Positions 26,457 through 36,782 are shown, numbered from the stretch's first letter. The stretch: DNA of 64,000 nucleotides from Frateuria aurantia DSM 6220 (GCF_000242255.2 NC_017033.1:1116001-1180000), one strand, 5' to 3'. The notes: generated from the letters alone by a model not told the origin. Numbers and translations are program-made.

Positions 26457-26551
26457 AGCTGTTGCCATCCGGGGAACGGTGTGGATCGTGGCGGATCCGG
26501 CGCGTGTCGTTTGGGCGTCGCAGGGCGGGTCCGGCTTGAAGTCATGGCCTT

Positions 26552-26580
26552 TTGCCACGATAACTCAGGTACTTTATACA
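26552..26580 (+). promoter_or_regulatory. Candidate sigma-70 promoter of rpoE
   Basis: TTGCCA, 17 bp, then TATACA, ending 49 bp before the rpoE start codon. It would give basal expression beside the sigma-E promoter. Confidence 0.6.
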
Positions 26581-26629
26581 GCGTGCGGGCCTGATGGCTC
26601 GTGGTGGCAGATGGAAGGAGAGGGCCCGG

Positions 26630-27229
26630 ATGGGCGAAAACGATATTGACCGGGCCTTGGTGGAACGCGTTCAGGCGGGTGACAAGCGGGCGTTCGAGTT
26701 GCTGGTGCGCAAATACCAGCACAAGATCATTGCCCTGATCTCGCGCTATGTTCATGACCATGCCGAGTGCGAAGACGTGGCCCAGGAGGCTTTCGTGCGT
26801 GCGTGGCGGGCACTGGCGACCTTCCGCGGCGAAAGCGCCTTCTATACCTGGATGTACAAGATCGCGGTCAACACCGCCAAGAACTATCTGGTGGCGCAGA
26901 AGCGCCGGCCGCCGAGCGATGACGTGGCCGTGGATGATGCCGGTTATCTGCCCGGCACCGACCGCATGCACGAACAGGCGACGCCCGAGCGTGAATTGAT
27001 GCGGCAGGAAATTGAACAAACGGTGTTTTCCACTGTCGAAGCTTTGCCCGAGGAGCTGAAGGCGGCCATCACCATGCGAGAGGTGGACGGCCTGAGCTAC
27101 GAGGAAATCGCTGTGGCGATGGCTTGCCCGATCGGAACGGTCCGCTCCCGGATCTTCCGTGCCCGTGAAGCCATTGATGAAAAATTGCGGCCGCTGCTGT
27201 CGGAACGCGAGGACCGGAAACATGACTGA
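26630..27229 (+). CDS. rpoE: RNA polymerase sigma-E factor (RpoE/AlgU)
   Basis: This 199-residue ECF02-type sigma factor has a region 2 with FELLVRKYQHKIIALISRYV and the DVAQEAFVRAWRAL and FYTWMYKIAVNTAKNYL segments. Its region 4 has GLSYEEIAVAMACPIGTVRSRIFRAR. It directs the envelope-stress response. The ATG at 26630 follows AAGGAGAGGG. Its last 8 bp overlap the start of rseA, so the sigma and anti-sigma factors are made together. Confidence 0.95.
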   Translation: MGENDIDRALVERVQAGDKRAFELLVRKYQHKIIALISRYVHDHAECEDVAQEAFVRAWRALATFRGESAFYTWMYKIAVNTAKNYLVAQKRRPPSDDVAVDDAGYLPGTDRMHEQATPERELMRQEIEQTVFSTVEALPEELKAAITMREVDGLSYEEIAVAMACPIGTVRSRIFRAREAIDEKLRPLLSEREDRKHD

Positions 27230-27893
27230 ACCCAATCTCCAGCAAGATCTTTCGGCCTGCAGGGATGGCGAATTGCCCTCCGATGCCACGCGCTTTCTGT
27301 TGCGTCGACTGGATCATGATGCCGAGCTGGTGGAGTCCTGGTCACGCTATCAGCTGATCGGTGCCAGCTTGCGCAGGGAACAGGGGAGGTTGGCCTCGGC
27401 GGACTTCGCCAGTCGCGTGATGCAGGCGGTCGAGGTCGAGCCGATGGCCACGCGCTCGCCGCTGTCGGGCGGCCGGCGCTGGCTGCAGTGGTCCATGGGC
27501 GGAGCCATCGCTGCCAGTGTAGCGGTGGCTGCGCTGGTGACCAGCCAGCCGGGCGGTCCGAGCACGGCCTCGCCTCAGGTTGCCCAGGTTCTGCCCCGTA
27601 CTGCCGCCGCGGATACCCGCCAGTCGGATGCAGCCGAATTGGCCCAGACGGCCGCGCCGGCCGCGATGCCATCCAATGCGCCGGTGCAGGTGCCGGCCTG
27701 GCTGAGCGGTTATTCGGCCTCGCGGTTGAGTCAGCGGGCCTCGGTGACTTTGGGCGCGCCACCGTCAGAGTCGTTGCCGGAGGCCTTGCGCTATCGCAGC
27801 CAGGCACGCTATCCGGCCATCAATACCGGCAATGGCAGTTATCTGATTCTGCTTGACCCCAAGACCAGCGGCCAACGGGCTGCCGCGCAGTAA
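27222..27893 (+). CDS. rseA: Anti-sigma-E factor RseA
   Basis: This is a 223-residue inner-membrane protein. The N-terminal cytoplasmic anti-sigma domain (about 1-70, LSACRDGELPSDATRFLLRRL) binds RpoE. One membrane helix lies at about 90-107 (WSMGGAIAASVAVAALV), followed by a Pro/Ala-rich periplasmic tail. Stress-triggered DegS/RseP-type cleavage would release RpoE. No rseB gene follows. The next gene is mucD. Confidence 0.9.
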   Translation: MTEPNLQQDLSACRDGELPSDATRFLLRRLDHDAELVESWSRYQLIGASLRREQGRLASADFASRVMQAVEVEPMATRSPLSGGRRWLQWSMGGAIAASVAVAALVTSQPGGPSTASPQVAQVLPRTAAADTRQSDAAELAQTAAPAAMPSNAPVQVPAWLSGYSASRLSQRASVTLGAPPSESLPEALRYRSQARYPAINTGNGSYLILLDPKTSGQRAAAQ

Positions 27894-28059
27894 CACGGTG
27901 CCGGGCCGCCCTTTCTGTTGAGGGCCGCCCGCAATGCGCGGGAGACGACCGGGCAAGCTTCGCTGCGGGCTGTCATATGGATCGCGCGCGCGGGCAACCG
28001 CCTTGCAGGGGTGCTGCAGTAAGGCTTTTCATCATGCGTCGAGCCTGAGGAGAAACCTG

Positions 28060-29514
28060 ATGCGTCACTTGCCTTTTGCCTTCATTCTGGTCATGGCCGG
28101 TCTCGGCCCGGGTCTGGTGTCTGCCGGGATGCCTGCGGTGCCGGCGTCTTCGTCGCCGCCATCGGCGGCCGTCGCCAGCGCACTGCCTGATTTCACGGCC
28201 ATCGTCGAGCGCAATGCGCCGGCGGTCGTGCACGTGGAGGCGCATTATGGCGGCGCGGATCCGGCCGGTACCGAGTCTGCCGCGGCCCGGCGGCAGCTGG
28301 AGATCCTGCAGCAGCTCTTCGGGCTGCAAGGTGTGCCGGTGCCGCGCGATCCGCCGCAGACGGCGCTGGGCTCGGGATTCATTCTTTCCTCCGACGGCTA
28401 CATTCTGACCAACAATCATGTGGTCAAAGGGGCCGGTTCGGTCAGTGTGCGGCTGCAGGACCATCGTCGCCTCGCCGCCAAGGTGGTGGGCAGTGATCAG
28501 ACGTATGATATCGCCTTGCTCAAGGTCGAGGCCGGCAAGCCTTTGCCGGCGGTGGATATCGGCGATTCACGGCGACTCAAGGCCGGTCAATGGGTGCTGG
28601 CGATCGGCTCGCCCTTCGGCTTTGACTACACCGTCACCCAGGGCATCGTCAGTGCCGTGGGACGTCATCTGGGGCGCGGCGACCAGCCCTGGGTGTCCTT
28701 TATCCAGACCGATGTGCCGATCAATCGCGGCAATTCCGGCGGCCCATTGTTCAATTTGCAGGGGCAGGTCGTCGGCATCAATTCGCAGATCTACTCCAAT
28801 ACCGGAGGCTATCAGGGCGTATCCTTCTCCATTCCCATCGATGTGGCCATGCATGCGGTCGATCAGCTGAAGCGACAGGGCTATGTCTCGCGTGGCGTGC
28901 TGGGTGTGCTGGTGCAGCCGGTCGACGAGGGCATTGCCCGTGGCCTGGGCATGCCTGATGCCAATGGGGCGCTGGTACGCTCGGTGGCGCCGGACAGTGG
29001 TGCGGCCCGCGGCGGAGTCCGGCCCGGCGACGTGATCCGCGCCTACAATGGTGAAACCATCATGGATGGTTCGGATCTGCCGCCGCTGGTCGGCACTTCG
29101 GCAGTGGGGCGCCGGGTGCAGCTGACTGTCTGGCGGGATCGCAAGGCGATCACGCTGCCGGTGGAGGTAGGGGCGATGCCGAGGGATCGTCAGGCGGGCG
29201 CGTGGATGATGGGGGATGGACTGGATCGGCTGGGGCTGCTCGTACAGGATACGGATCCTGCCACTTCAGCATCGGGTTCTCCGGCCGGGGCGGTGATCCG
29301 TCAGGTCGGCCCGGGGCCTGCCGAACGACAGGGCCTGCAGACCGGCGATACGATCATCCAGCTCAACCAGCGTGCGGTGACCTCGGCGCGGGACTTCGAG
29401 GCCAGGGTGGCCGCGCTGAAGCCGGGTGCTACGGTACTGCTGCTGGTCCGGCGCGAAGGCCAGACGCAGTTCGTGGCGATCACCTTGCCGGCGGCCGAGT
29501 CACCGCGGCGCTGA
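28060..29514 (+). CDS. mucD: Periplasmic serine protease MucD/DegP-like
   Basis: This 484-residue HtrA-family protease/chaperone has a signal peptide (cleavage near VSA-GM), catalytic H120 (TNNHVV), D150 (TYDIALLKV) and S226 (GNSGGPL), and two PDZ domains (about 290-380 and 395-480). It degrades misfolded envelope proteins and feeds back on RpoE. The ATG at 28060 is preceded by GAGGAGAAACCT. The 166-bp gap after rseA contains a direct repeat GGGCCGCCC but no T-tailed hairpin. Confidence 0.92.
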   Translation: MRHLPFAFILVMAGLGPGLVSAGMPAVPASSSPPSAAVASALPDFTAIVERNAPAVVHVEAHYGGADPAGTESAAARRQLEILQQLFGLQGVPVPRDPPQTALGSGFILSSDGYILTNNHVVKGAGSVSVRLQDHRRLAAKVVGSDQTYDIALLKVEAGKPLPAVDIGDSRRLKAGQWVLAIGSPFGFDYTVTQGIVSAVGRHLGRGDQPWVSFIQTDVPINRGNSGGPLFNLQGQVVGINSQIYSNTGGYQGVSFSIPIDVAMHAVDQLKRQGYVSRGVLGVLVQPVDEGIARGLGMPDANGALVRSVAPDSGAARGGVRPGDVIRAYNGETIMDGSDLPPLVGTSAVGRRVQLTVWRDRKAITLPVEVGAMPRDRQAGAWMMGDGLDRLGLLVQDTDPATSASGSPAGAVIRQVGPGPAERQGLQTGDTIIQLNQRAVTSARDFEARVAALKPGATVLLLVRREGQTQFVAITLPAAESPRR

Positions 29515-29663
29515 TCCATTGGGCGCGTGCCTCATTCCGTGCGACAATGCCGGGTTGGCCGCCATCCTGGCGGCATGCCGGAACGGTCTCGGGGTGACGT
29601 TGTCGCCCGGAACGAGGCTCCGGCCATCCCCTGCCGCGCGGAACTCACTTGACAGCACGCTCC

Positions 29664-31454
29664 ATGGAACTGATTCGCAACTTCTCCATCATCGCCCATA
29701 TCGATCACGGCAAGTCGACCCTGGCTGACCGGATCATCCAGCTGTGCGGAGGTCTGACCGCGCGCGAAATGGAAGCGCAGGTGCTGGACAACAATCCGAT
29801 CGAACGCGAGCGGGGCATCACCATCAAGGCCCAGTCGGTCTCGCTGCCCTATACCGCCAAGGACGGCAAGACCTATCAGCTGAACTTCATCGACACTCCA
29901 GGTCACGTCGACTTCAGCTATGAAGTCTCGCGCTCGCTGGCTGCCTGCGAGGGCGCGCTGCTGGTGGTCGACGCCGCCCAGGGCGTGGAAGCGCAGTCGG
30001 TGGCCAATTGCTATACGGCGGTCGAGATGGGTCTGGAAGTGATTCCGGTGCTCAACAAGATCGACTTGCCGACGGCTGATCCGGACAAGGTCAAGGGGGA
30101 GATCGAGGCCGTGATCGGCATCGATGCCACCGACGCGATTGCGGTCAGCGCCAAGACCGGCCAGAATATCGATGAAGTGCTGGAAGCCATCGTGGCGCGG
30201 ATTCCGCCTCCGACGGTGGGCGATACCGACAAGCTGCAGGCGCTGATCATTGATTCCTGGTTCGACAACTACCTGGGCGTGGTGTCGCTGGTCAAGGTGG
30301 TGCAGGGCGAGATCCGGCCGGGTGAAAAGCTGCTGGTGATGTCCACTGGTCGCGCCCACGAGGTCAGCGAAGTCGGTGTGTTCACCCCCAAGCGCAAGAA
30401 GCTGGATGTGCTCAAGTCCGGTGAAGTGGGCTGGATCAATGCCTCGATCAAGGACGTACACGGCGCGCCGGTCGGCGATACCCTGACCCACGCAGGCAAA
30501 CCGGCCGACAAGCCGCTGCCCGGTTTCCAGACCATGCAGCCGCGCGTGTTCGCCGGCCTGTTCCCGGTATCGGCCGATGATTACCCCGGTCTGCGCGAGG
30601 CGCTGGACAAGCTGCGCCTGAACGATGCCGCGCTGTTCTTCGAGCCGGAAAGCTCCGAAGCGATGGGCTTCGGCTTCCGCTGCGGCTTTCTGGGCATGCT
30701 GCACATGGAAATCGTGCAGGAGCGGCTGGAGCGCGAATACGATCTGGACCTGGTTACCACCGCGCCGACCGTGGTCTATCAGGTGCTGAAGGACGACGGC
30801 AGCCTGCTGGATATCGACAATCCGGCCAAGCTGCCGCCGCTGCCGCAGATCAGCGAAATCCGCGAGCCGGTCATCGTGGCCAATATCCTGACGCCGGCCG
30901 ACTACATCGGCAATATCATCACCTTGTGCGAAGAGAAGCGCGGCATCCAGCGCGGCATCCAGTACATGGCCAGCCAGGTGCAGATCAGCTACGAGTTGCC
31001 GCTGGCCGAAGTGGTGCTGGACTTCTTTGATCGCCTGAAGTCGGTGTCGCGCGGCTATGCCTCGATGGATTACAGCTTCGATCGCTTCGAGGCCGGTCCT
31101 TTCGTGCGCGTCGACGTGCTGATCAATGGCGAAAAAGTCGATGCGCTGAGCCTGATCGTGCATCGTGCTCATGCCGACCGTCGCGGTCGTGCCCTGGTGG
31201 AACGGATGAAGGAGCTGATTCCGCGCCAGCAGTTCGACGTGGCGATCCAGGCCGCGGTGGGAGCCCAGATCATCGCCCGTTCGACGGTGAAAGCCCTGCG
31301 CAAGAATGTTCTGGCCAAGTGCTATGGCGGCGATATCAGCCGCAAGAAGAAATTGCTGGAAAAGCAGAAGGAAGGCAAGAAGCGGATGAAGCAGGTCGGC
31401 CGCGTCGAGATTCCGCAGGAGGCTTTCCTGGCCGTGCTGAAGGTCGACAACTGA
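29664..31454 (+). CDS. lepA: Elongation factor 4 (LepA)
   Basis: This 596-residue translational GTPase has AHIDHGKST (G1), DTPGHVDF (G3) and NKIDLP (G4). The C-terminal LepA domain ends in the conserved [18 protein letters not shown] and QEAFLAVL. It remodels stalled or mispositioned ribosomes. The family usually starts [12 protein letters not shown], so I use ATG 29664. An in-frame TTG at 29649 would add five residues. No clear ribosome-binding site is seen for either. Confidence 0.95.
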   Translation: MELIRNFSIIAHIDHGKSTLADRIIQLCGGLTAREMEAQVLDNNPIERERGITIKAQSVSLPYTAKDGKTYQLNFIDTPGHVDFSYEVSRSLAACEGALLVVDAAQGVEAQSVANCYTAVEMGLEVIPVLNKIDLPTADPDKVKGEIEAVIGIDATDAIAVSAKTGQNIDEVLEAIVARIPPPTVGDTDKLQALIIDSWFDNYLGVVSLVKVVQGEIRPGEKLLVMSTGRAHEVSEVGVFTPKRKKLDVLKSGEVGWINASIKDVHGAPVGDTLTHAGKPADKPLPGFQTMQPRVFAGLFPVSADDYPGLREALDKLRLNDAALFFEPESSEAMGFGFRCGFLGMLHMEIVQERLEREYDLDLVTTAPTVVYQVLKDDGSLLDIDNPAKLPPLPQISEIREPVIVANILTPADYIGNIITLCEEKRGIQRGIQYMASQVQISYELPLAEVVLDFFDRLKSVSRGYASMDYSFDRFEAGPFVRVDVLINGEKVDALSLIVHRAHADRRGRALVERMKELIPRQQFDVAIQAAVGAQIIARSTVKALRKNVLAKCYGGDISRKKKLLEKQKEGKKRMKQVGRVEIPQEAFLAVLKVDN

Positions 31455-31607
31455 GTCGGCCGTTCGCCGCGCCAGGAGGCCTGTATTCTGCCGCAGGCAG
31501 CATCCGCAGATCGCCCCCCCTGCCGAATGGCGGTCGCCAGCGTCGAAGGGATAGTGTTCAATCAGGCAGCCTGGCGGGTTTGGGCCGGCGTATTTTGGAG
31601 TTGATGC

Positions 31608-32480
31608 ATGGAATTTGATTTGTCTGCGGTATTGCTGGGCCTGACCGTGGTCTTCGGCGTCATCTGGGCATTGGACCGAATGGTATTTGCCAAGCGGCGT
31701 GCCGCGGGCAGGGCCGAGCCGATGATCGTGGACTGGGCGCGTTCGCTGTTTCCGGTTGTCCTGCTGGTGCTGGTGCTGCGTTCGTTCGTGGCCGAGCCGT
31801 TCCGGATCCCTTCCGGGTCGATGATGCCGACCCTGGATATCGGAGACTTCATTCTGGTCAACAAATTCGCCTACGGCCTGCGTCTTCCGGTGTTCAACGA
31901 CAAGGTCGTCTCGCTGGGCGAGCCCAAGCGCGGCGATGTGGTGGTATTCCGCTGGCCGGGCTTTCGCTGCGAAGCGGCCGATGGCAGCACGATCCGTGGC
32001 GGCGACATCAATTGCAACTCGCCGGTGCCCAGCCAGAACTGGATCAAGCGGGTGATCGGCCTGCCGGGCGACCATATCGAAGTCAATGGCGACGAGCTGC
32101 GGATCAACGGCACGCCGGTCACCGCCCAGGAGGTCGGACCTTTCGTCGGCAATACCTCTCACGATACCGACCGGATGATGATGCAGCGCCAAGCCACGGT
32201 CTGGAACGAGGACCTCATGGGCGTGCGCCATCTGATTGCCCGCATGCCGCCGAGTCCCAATTATGATCCGCCGCCGAGCATTCCCGGTCAGCTGGTGACC
32301 AGCGGTACGGTGCCGGCCAATTGCTATCTGGTGATGGGCGACAATCGTTACGACAGTCTGGACAGCCGTTGGTGGGGCTGCGTGCCGGAGAAAAATCTGG
32401 CCGGCAAGGCCTTCCTGATCTGGCTCAGCTGGACCGGTCACGGCATTGCCTTCCATCGCATCGGGACCCTGATTCATTGA
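31608..32480 (+). CDS. lepB: Signal peptidase I (LepB)
   Basis: This 290-residue inner-membrane protease has two N-terminal membrane helices (about 4-22 and 46-60). The catalytic serine S71 is in IPSGSMMPTL, the general-base lysine K147 in WIKRVIGLPGD, and the box E motif is GDNRYDSLDSR. It removes signal peptides from exported proteins. The 153-bp gap after lepA has no gene. The TGA stop overlaps the TTG start of the next gene. Confidence 0.95.
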   Translation: MEFDLSAVLLGLTVVFGVIWALDRMVFAKRRAAGRAEPMIVDWARSLFPVVLLVLVLRSFVAEPFRIPSGSMMPTLDIGDFILVNKFAYGLRLPVFNDKVVSLGEPKRGDVVVFRWPGFRCEAADGSTIRGGDINCNSPVPSQNWIKRVIGLPGDHIEVNGDELRINGTPVTAQEVGPFVGNTSHDTDRMMMQRQATVWNEDLMGVRHLIARMPPSPNYDPPPSIPGQLVTSGTVPANCYLVMGDNRYDSLDSRWWGCVPEKNLAGKAFLIWLSWTGHGIAFHRIGTLIH

Positions 32481-32893
32481 GCGGGTTCAGTACTCATGCC
32501 AGCGCTGCACGGCAGCGAGGCGTCAGCCTGAGCGGCTTTCTGCTCTCGACGATCGCCGTCGTGTTCAGCGTGGTGGTGGTGGCCAAGCTGCTGCCGGCCT
32601 ATCTGGAATACTATGGTCTGGCCAAGGCGTTGCAGGGTGCCGCCGCCAGTGGCGATGAAAACGACAGTCTGGCCGCGGTGCGCTCCCGTTTCAGTCGCGG
32701 ACTGGACAGCCAGTATGTCGACAGCCATACGGTGCAGAGCCAGGATCTGAGCCTGCGCACCGATGCGGCTCAAGGTCGCCAGCTGGTACTGGCCTACGAC
32801 AAACAGATCCACATGTTCTACAACATCGATGCATTGCTGCATTTCAAGAAAAGCGTGCCCTTTCGCGGCACGGCCGATAGCGAGGCCCAGTGA
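32477..32893 (+). CDS. DUF4845 membrane protein
   Basis: This is a 138-residue protein with one N-terminal membrane helix (SLSGFLLSTIAVVFSVVVVAKLLPAYLEYY region) and a small periplasmic domain. DUF4845 genes between lepB and rnc are standard in Xanthomonadales and other gammaproteobacteria, but their role is unknown. The only sensible start is TTG at 32477, inside the lepB stop (TTGA). No ATG lies early in this frame. Confidence 0.82.
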   Translation: MSGFSTHASAARQRGVSLSGFLLSTIAVVFSVVVVAKLLPAYLEYYGLAKALQGAAASGDENDSLAAVRSRFSRGLDSQYVDSHTVQSQDLSLRTDAAQGRQLVLAYDKQIHMFYNIDALLHFKKSVPFRGTADSEAQ

Positions 32894-33540
32894 AGCTCGA
32901 TCACGTCTTTGAAAAGCCTGAACTGGCGCAACTGGCCCTGACCCATCGCAGTATGGGCAGGCCCAACAACGAGCGCCTGGAATTTCTGGGCGATGCCTTG
33001 CTGGGCGTGATCGTGGCCGAGCTGCTGTACGAAGCCCATCCCAAGGCCAGCGAAGGCGAGCTGTCACGGCTGCGGGCGCAGCTGGTCAACGGGCAGGCGC
33101 TGGCGGTACTGGCTCGCAAGCTGGCGCTGGGCGACGGTCTGCGGCTGGGCCCGGGGGAACTCAAGAGCGGCGGCTACCGTCGTGACTCGATTCTGGCCGA
33201 TGCCTGCGAGGCGATGATTGCCGCCATCTACCTGGATGCCGGTTTCGAGACCTGCCGCCAGGTGGTCGGTCGCTGGTTCGCGCCGCAGATCGCCGCCTTG
33301 CCCAGATCTTCCAAGGATGCCAAGACCCGCCTGCAGGAATGGCTGCAGGGCAAGGGCTTGAGTCTCCCGGTCTACACGCTTATCGACAGCCACGGCGAAG
33401 ATCACGACAAGACCTTCGACGTCAGCTGTGCCATTACCGATCCCCAGCCCATGCTGGCCCAGGCCCAGGGCAGCAGTCGGCGCAGTGCTGAACAAAATGC
33501 GGCCGAACAGATACTGGCCCGCCTTCAGGAACACCTATGA
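32890..33540 (+). CDS. rnc: Ribonuclease III
   Basis: This 216-residue double-strand-specific endonuclease has the catalytic signature [13 protein letters not shown] (about 27-39) and the second acidic pair near [15 protein letters not shown]-terminal dsRNA-binding domain follows (about 145-214, [15 protein letters not shown]). It starts with GTG overlapping the DUF4845 stop (GTGA). It may process the long hairpins seen around rpsO and infB in this window (inference). Confidence 0.95.
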   Translation: MKLDHVFEKPELAQLALTHRSMGRPNNERLEFLGDALLGVIVAELLYEAHPKASEGELSRLRAQLVNGQALAVLARKLALGDGLRLGPGELKSGGYRRDSILADACEAMIAAIYLDAGFETCRQVVGRWFAPQIAALPRSSKDAKTRLQEWLQGKGLSLPVYTLIDSHGEDHDKTFDVSCAITDPQPMLAQAQGSSRRSAEQNAAEQILARLQEHL

Positions 33541-34466
33541 ACATTTCCGACCCGACCGGCAGCGAACTGCCCGAATCCGACTTCCGCTGCGGCACGGTCG
33601 CCCTCGCCGGGCGCCCCAATGTCGGCAAGTCGACCCTGCTCAACGCCTTGATCGGCGTGCGCCTCTCCATCGTCAGTCCCCGGCCGCAGACCACCCGGCA
33701 CAGGATTCTGGGGATCGCCAGCAGCGATGACGCCCAGATCCTGTATGTCGATACGCCGGGCCTGCACAAGGGCGGCAAGCGTGCCATGAACCGGTCCATC
33801 AATCGGGTTGCCCGCAGCGCCATCAGCGAAGTCGATGTGCTGGTGCAGGTGATCGAGGCCGGACGTTGGACCGAAGAAGACCAGGGTCTGTACCAGGCCA
33901 TGGAAGGGCAGGATGCGCCGCGTCTGCTGGTGGTCAACAAGGTCGATCTGGCCAAGGACAAGACCATCCTGCTGCCCTTTATGAGCAAGCTGCTGGAAGA
34001 GCACAGCTATGCCGAGGTCTACTATGTCAGCGCATTGAAGAACAAGGGCCTGAAGGAGCTGGTGGCCGGCATTCGCCAGCGCCTGCCGCAGCAGGCCGCG
34101 ATCTTCGGTGAAGACGAGGTCACCGACCGCAGCGAGCGATTCCTGGCGGCAGAACTGGTGCGTGAGCAGCTGATGCGCCGGCTGGACCAGGAACTGCCGT
34201 ATGCGACGACCGTCGAGATCGAGCAGTTCCAGGATCGCCCTGATGGCGTGGCCGAAATCCATGCCGTGATCTGGGTCGAGCGTGACGGCCAGAAGGCCAT
34301 CGTGATCGGCCAGGGCGGTGCCCAGCTGAAGGCGATCGGTACCGCCGCCCGCTGGCATATGGAAAAGCTTTTCGAGCGCAAGGTCTTCCTCAAGCTGTGG
34401 GTCAAGGTTCGCGAAGGCTGGGTCGACGACGAGAACGCGCTGAAGAAGTTCGGCTACACCGACTGA
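33537..34466 (+). CDS. era: GTPase Era
   Basis: This 309-residue ribosome-assembly GTPase has G1 GRPNVGKST (about 25-33), the switch region [11 protein letters not shown]3 DTPG, G4 NKVD, and a C-terminal KH domain (about 210-300, with [13 protein letters not shown]). It binds 16S rRNA and aids 30S maturation. Its ATG overlaps the rnc stop (ATGA). Confidence 0.96.
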   Translation: MNISDPTGSELPESDFRCGTVALAGRPNVGKSTLLNALIGVRLSIVSPRPQTTRHRILGIASSDDAQILYVDTPGLHKGGKRAMNRSINRVARSAISEVDVLVQVIEAGRWTEEDQGLYQAMEGQDAPRLLVVNKVDLAKDKTILLPFMSKLLEEHSYAEVYYVSALKNKGLKELVAGIRQRLPQQAAIFGEDEVTDRSERFLAAELVREQLMRRLDQELPYATTVEIEQFQDRPDGVAEIHAVIWVERDGQKAIVIGQGGAQLKAIGTAARWHMEKLFERKVFLKLWVKVREGWVDDENALKKFGYTD

Positions 34467-34479
34467 TCCCAGTCCATCC

Positions 34480-35190
34480 ATGCTGATCGAGCAGCAGCCA
34501 GGCTATGTCCTGCATGCCCGGGCCTACCGGGAAACCTCGCTGCTGCTGGAATGCCTGACCCGCGATCATGGGCGTATCGGTGTGGTGGCACGCGGTGTAC
34601 GCGGGGCTCGCGGCGGTGCCCTGCGTGCCACCCTGGAGCCTTTTCAACGGCTGAGCCTCGATCTGCAGCGACGCGGCGAGCTGGCGACGCTGCGGACGGC
34701 CGAACCCATGGATCTGCCCCTGCGCATGCAGGGTGGCACCACCTTGGTCGGTCTGTATCTCAACGAGCTGGTCACCCGGCTGTGCCCGCGTGACGATCCG
34801 CACCCCGGGATCTACGCCGCCTATCGGCAGACCTTGGCGCGACTGGTGGCTGGCGAGCCTGCCGGCTGGACCTTGCGCCGCTTCGAGCGCGACCTGCTGG
34901 CCGAGCTGGGTTATGCCCTGGCGCTGGATGTCAGGGCCGACAGCGGCGAAGCCCCGGATCCCGAGGCCTGGTACCGCTATCAGCCCGAGGATGGGCTGTG
35001 GCCCTCGGCTGAGAAGTTTCCGCAGGCCGTGCAGGGCGCCGATCTGCTGGCCCTGGCCGAAGACCGTCCGCCCGCCGCCGATGGCCAGGTGCGTTTGCGC
35101 CGCATGATGCGCGACATCATCCGTGCCCAGCTGGGAGGAGGCGAGCTGCACGCCTGGGTAGTGCTTGCCGCCATGTGGCGACCGGATTGA
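34480..35190 (+). CDS. recO: DNA repair protein RecO
   Basis: This 236-residue protein has the N-terminal OB domain of RecO (GYVLHARAYRETSLLLECLTRDHGRIGVVARGVRG) and a helical C-terminal domain. It loads RecA with RecR on SSB-coated DNA. It starts 13 bp after era. The short form lacks the four-cysteine zinc finger found in some bacteria. Confidence 0.93.
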   Translation: MLIEQQPGYVLHARAYRETSLLLECLTRDHGRIGVVARGVRGARGGALRATLEPFQRLSLDLQRRGELATLRTAEPMDLPLRMQGGTTLVGLYLNELVTRLCPRDDPHPGIYAAYRQTLARLVAGEPAGWTLRRFERDLLAELGYALALDVRADSGEAPDPEAWYRYQPEDGLWPSAEKFPQAVQGADLLALAEDRPPAADGQVRLRRMMRDIIRAQLGGGELHAWVVLAAMWRPD

Positions 35191-35232
35191 TGGCGTTGGA
35201 TGGCGAGACGCGTGACCGCCTGCCGTCCGGTA

Positions 35233-35952
35233 TCAGAAGCTCAGGCCGGGCGGACGGTTGCAGTCGTAGCGCTGCTCGTCGGCTTTGACATCGGCCGTCG
35301 TCAGATGGCGGTCGATCAGTTGCTGCGGAGACAGGCTTTCCTCCACCTGCACGTCGATGCAATCACGGCGGGCAATGCCGAATAAGCGTTGAGTCGTGTG
35401 CATGGCGGCAGCCAGGCCATGCTGCAAGGGATCTTGCAACCTGAGCCCGGCCATCCGGTGGCTGGCGGTGCCGGGCAGGCCGTGGATAGCATTGGCGGCG
35501 CTCGCCGCCTGCAGACGCTGGCGCAGTCCTCTATTTTCAAAATGGGCGAGCGGCCTTGCATCCGAGGTCCTGTTCGCCGAGGGCCCTATCCCTGGAGGGG
35601 CCACAGCTTCCAGCAGTGAAGCCGGGTTGGCGAGTATCGTTGGCTGCAGACCCGTCCAATGAGCTGGGCGCCGGTGGTGCAAGGGCAGGGCGCCGATCAC
35701 GGTGCGCCGCCGGCGCCGGGATGGCGGTTCGGTTGCAGGTTTTGCGGGCGATGCTCGAGGAGCTTGCCGGCTTGCTTCAAACCTCAAATGCAGACGAAGT
35801 GCTGTGACCAGGTTCGGCGGCCGTGGCAATGAGATCGTCAGCGGCACCGCCGGAAGCAGCAGCCATAGCAGTACCCCCGTGTTGAGGATGGCGGTGATCG
35901 CCAACGCCAGTGCGCGCCTGGTCGAGAAGCGGTACTCCTTATGGCTCGCCAT
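35233..35952 (-). CDS. Membrane-anchored hypothetical protein with C-terminal two-cysteine domain (paralogue A)
   Basis: This 239-residue protein has a basic N-terminus (HKEYRFSTRRALALA), one membrane helix (about 12-36), then a proline/arginine-rich linker. The C-terminal part contains DCIDV, LSPQQ and QRYDCNRPP. The last two cysteines (C198, C231) are 33 residues apart. The same N-terminal style and the same C-terminal motifs with identical cysteine spacing occur in the protein at 46383-47216, so the two are paralogues. I do not recognise the family. The C-terminal domain should be periplasmic and the cysteines may form a disulfide. Confidence 0.7.
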   Translation of the reverse strand: MASHKEYRFSTRRALALAITAILNTGVLLWLLLPAVPLTISLPRPPNLVTALRLHLRFEASRQAPRASPAKPATEPPSRRRRRTVIGALPLHHRRPAHWTGLQPTILANPASLLEAVAPPGIGPSANRTSDARPLAHFENRGLRQRLQAASAANAIHGLPGTASHRMAGLRLQDPLQHGLAAAMHTTQRLFGIARRDCIDVQVEESLSPQQLIDRHLTTADVKADEQRYDCNRPPGLSF

Positions 35953-36191
35953 TTTATGCTTTGCCCCAGTGACCAGCATGTGCCGATACTCGATATGAGC
36001 ATGAAGGCCTGGTTGAAGTTCCATCTGCCGATGTCGGCAGCCGTTCCAAGCGGCGTGTGCAAGAGCTGTCCGGTCTTTGCGACGCCATCCCGCCGCCTCT
36101 GCATGGTCGATTTGGGGCTCGTCGCCACTGGTGATGGCGGCGACCCATCGCGGGATACAAGGTGTGGTGGCCGATCAGGAATATCTCCGGT

Positions 36192-36782
36192 TCAGTCGGG
36201 AGGGCGGAGCCAGAGATCGAATAGGAAACACTCCGGCTCGTGGGCATGGATCAGACCGCAGGCCTGGGCCCAGGCATGGCAGATGCGTGGGCCGACGAAC
36301 TGGAATCCGCGGCGGCGCAACCGGCGGGAGAGTTCATCACCGACCGCGGATGTGGTGGCGTGGGCATCGCCGGCCACGGGATGCCCGCCGACCACCTGCC
36401 AGGCCAGCTTCGCGAAGTCTTCGCCAGCCAGGTGCATGGCCTGCCAGGCACGGGCGTTGTGCAGTACGGCGCGGATTTTCTGTGGTGAGCGGATCATCCC
36501 GGGGGCCGCCATGATTGTTGCGATATCTGCCGGATGGCGAGCGGCGAGGATGTCAGGATCAAAGTCAGCGAAGGCCGTGCGCAAGGCCGGGCGTCGTTGC
36601 AGGATCAATCGCCAGCTCAGACCAGCCTGAAAGCCGTCCAGCATCAGTTTCTCCCACAACGCCCGGGCATCGTGCTGCGGGCGCCCCCATTCGGAGTCAT
36701 GGTAGGCCTGCAGCAGGGGATCGCTGGCGGCCCAGCGGCAGCGGGGCAGCACGGGGGGAGTGGCCACCGGGTGGGCGTTCAT
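36192..36782 (-). CDS. tag: DNA-3-methyladenine glycosylase I
   Basis: This 196-residue base-excision enzyme removes N3-methyladenine from DNA. The expected zinc ligands are C15, H28, H181 and C185 (CRW, AYHDSEWG and HEPEC). The substrate segment FQAGLSW and the helix-hairpin-helix region are present. Its ATG overlaps the ada stop (ATGA), making a two-gene alkylation-repair operon. Confidence 0.94.
   Translation of the reverse strand: MNAHPVATPPVLPRCRWAASDPLLQAYHDSEWGRPQHDARALWEKLMLDGFQAGLSWRLILQRRPALRTAFADFDPDILAARHPADIATIMAAPGMIRSPQKIRAVLHNARAWQAMHLAGEDFAKLAWQVVGGHPVAGDAHATTSAVGDELSRRLRRRGFQFVGPRICHAWAQACGLIHAHEPECFLFDLWLRPPD

Noticed and set aside
29532-32477. Very long open frame (981 codons) on the minus strand
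   Set aside because: It is antisense to lepA and lepB, and its composition is that of a GC-rich shadow frame with no domain.
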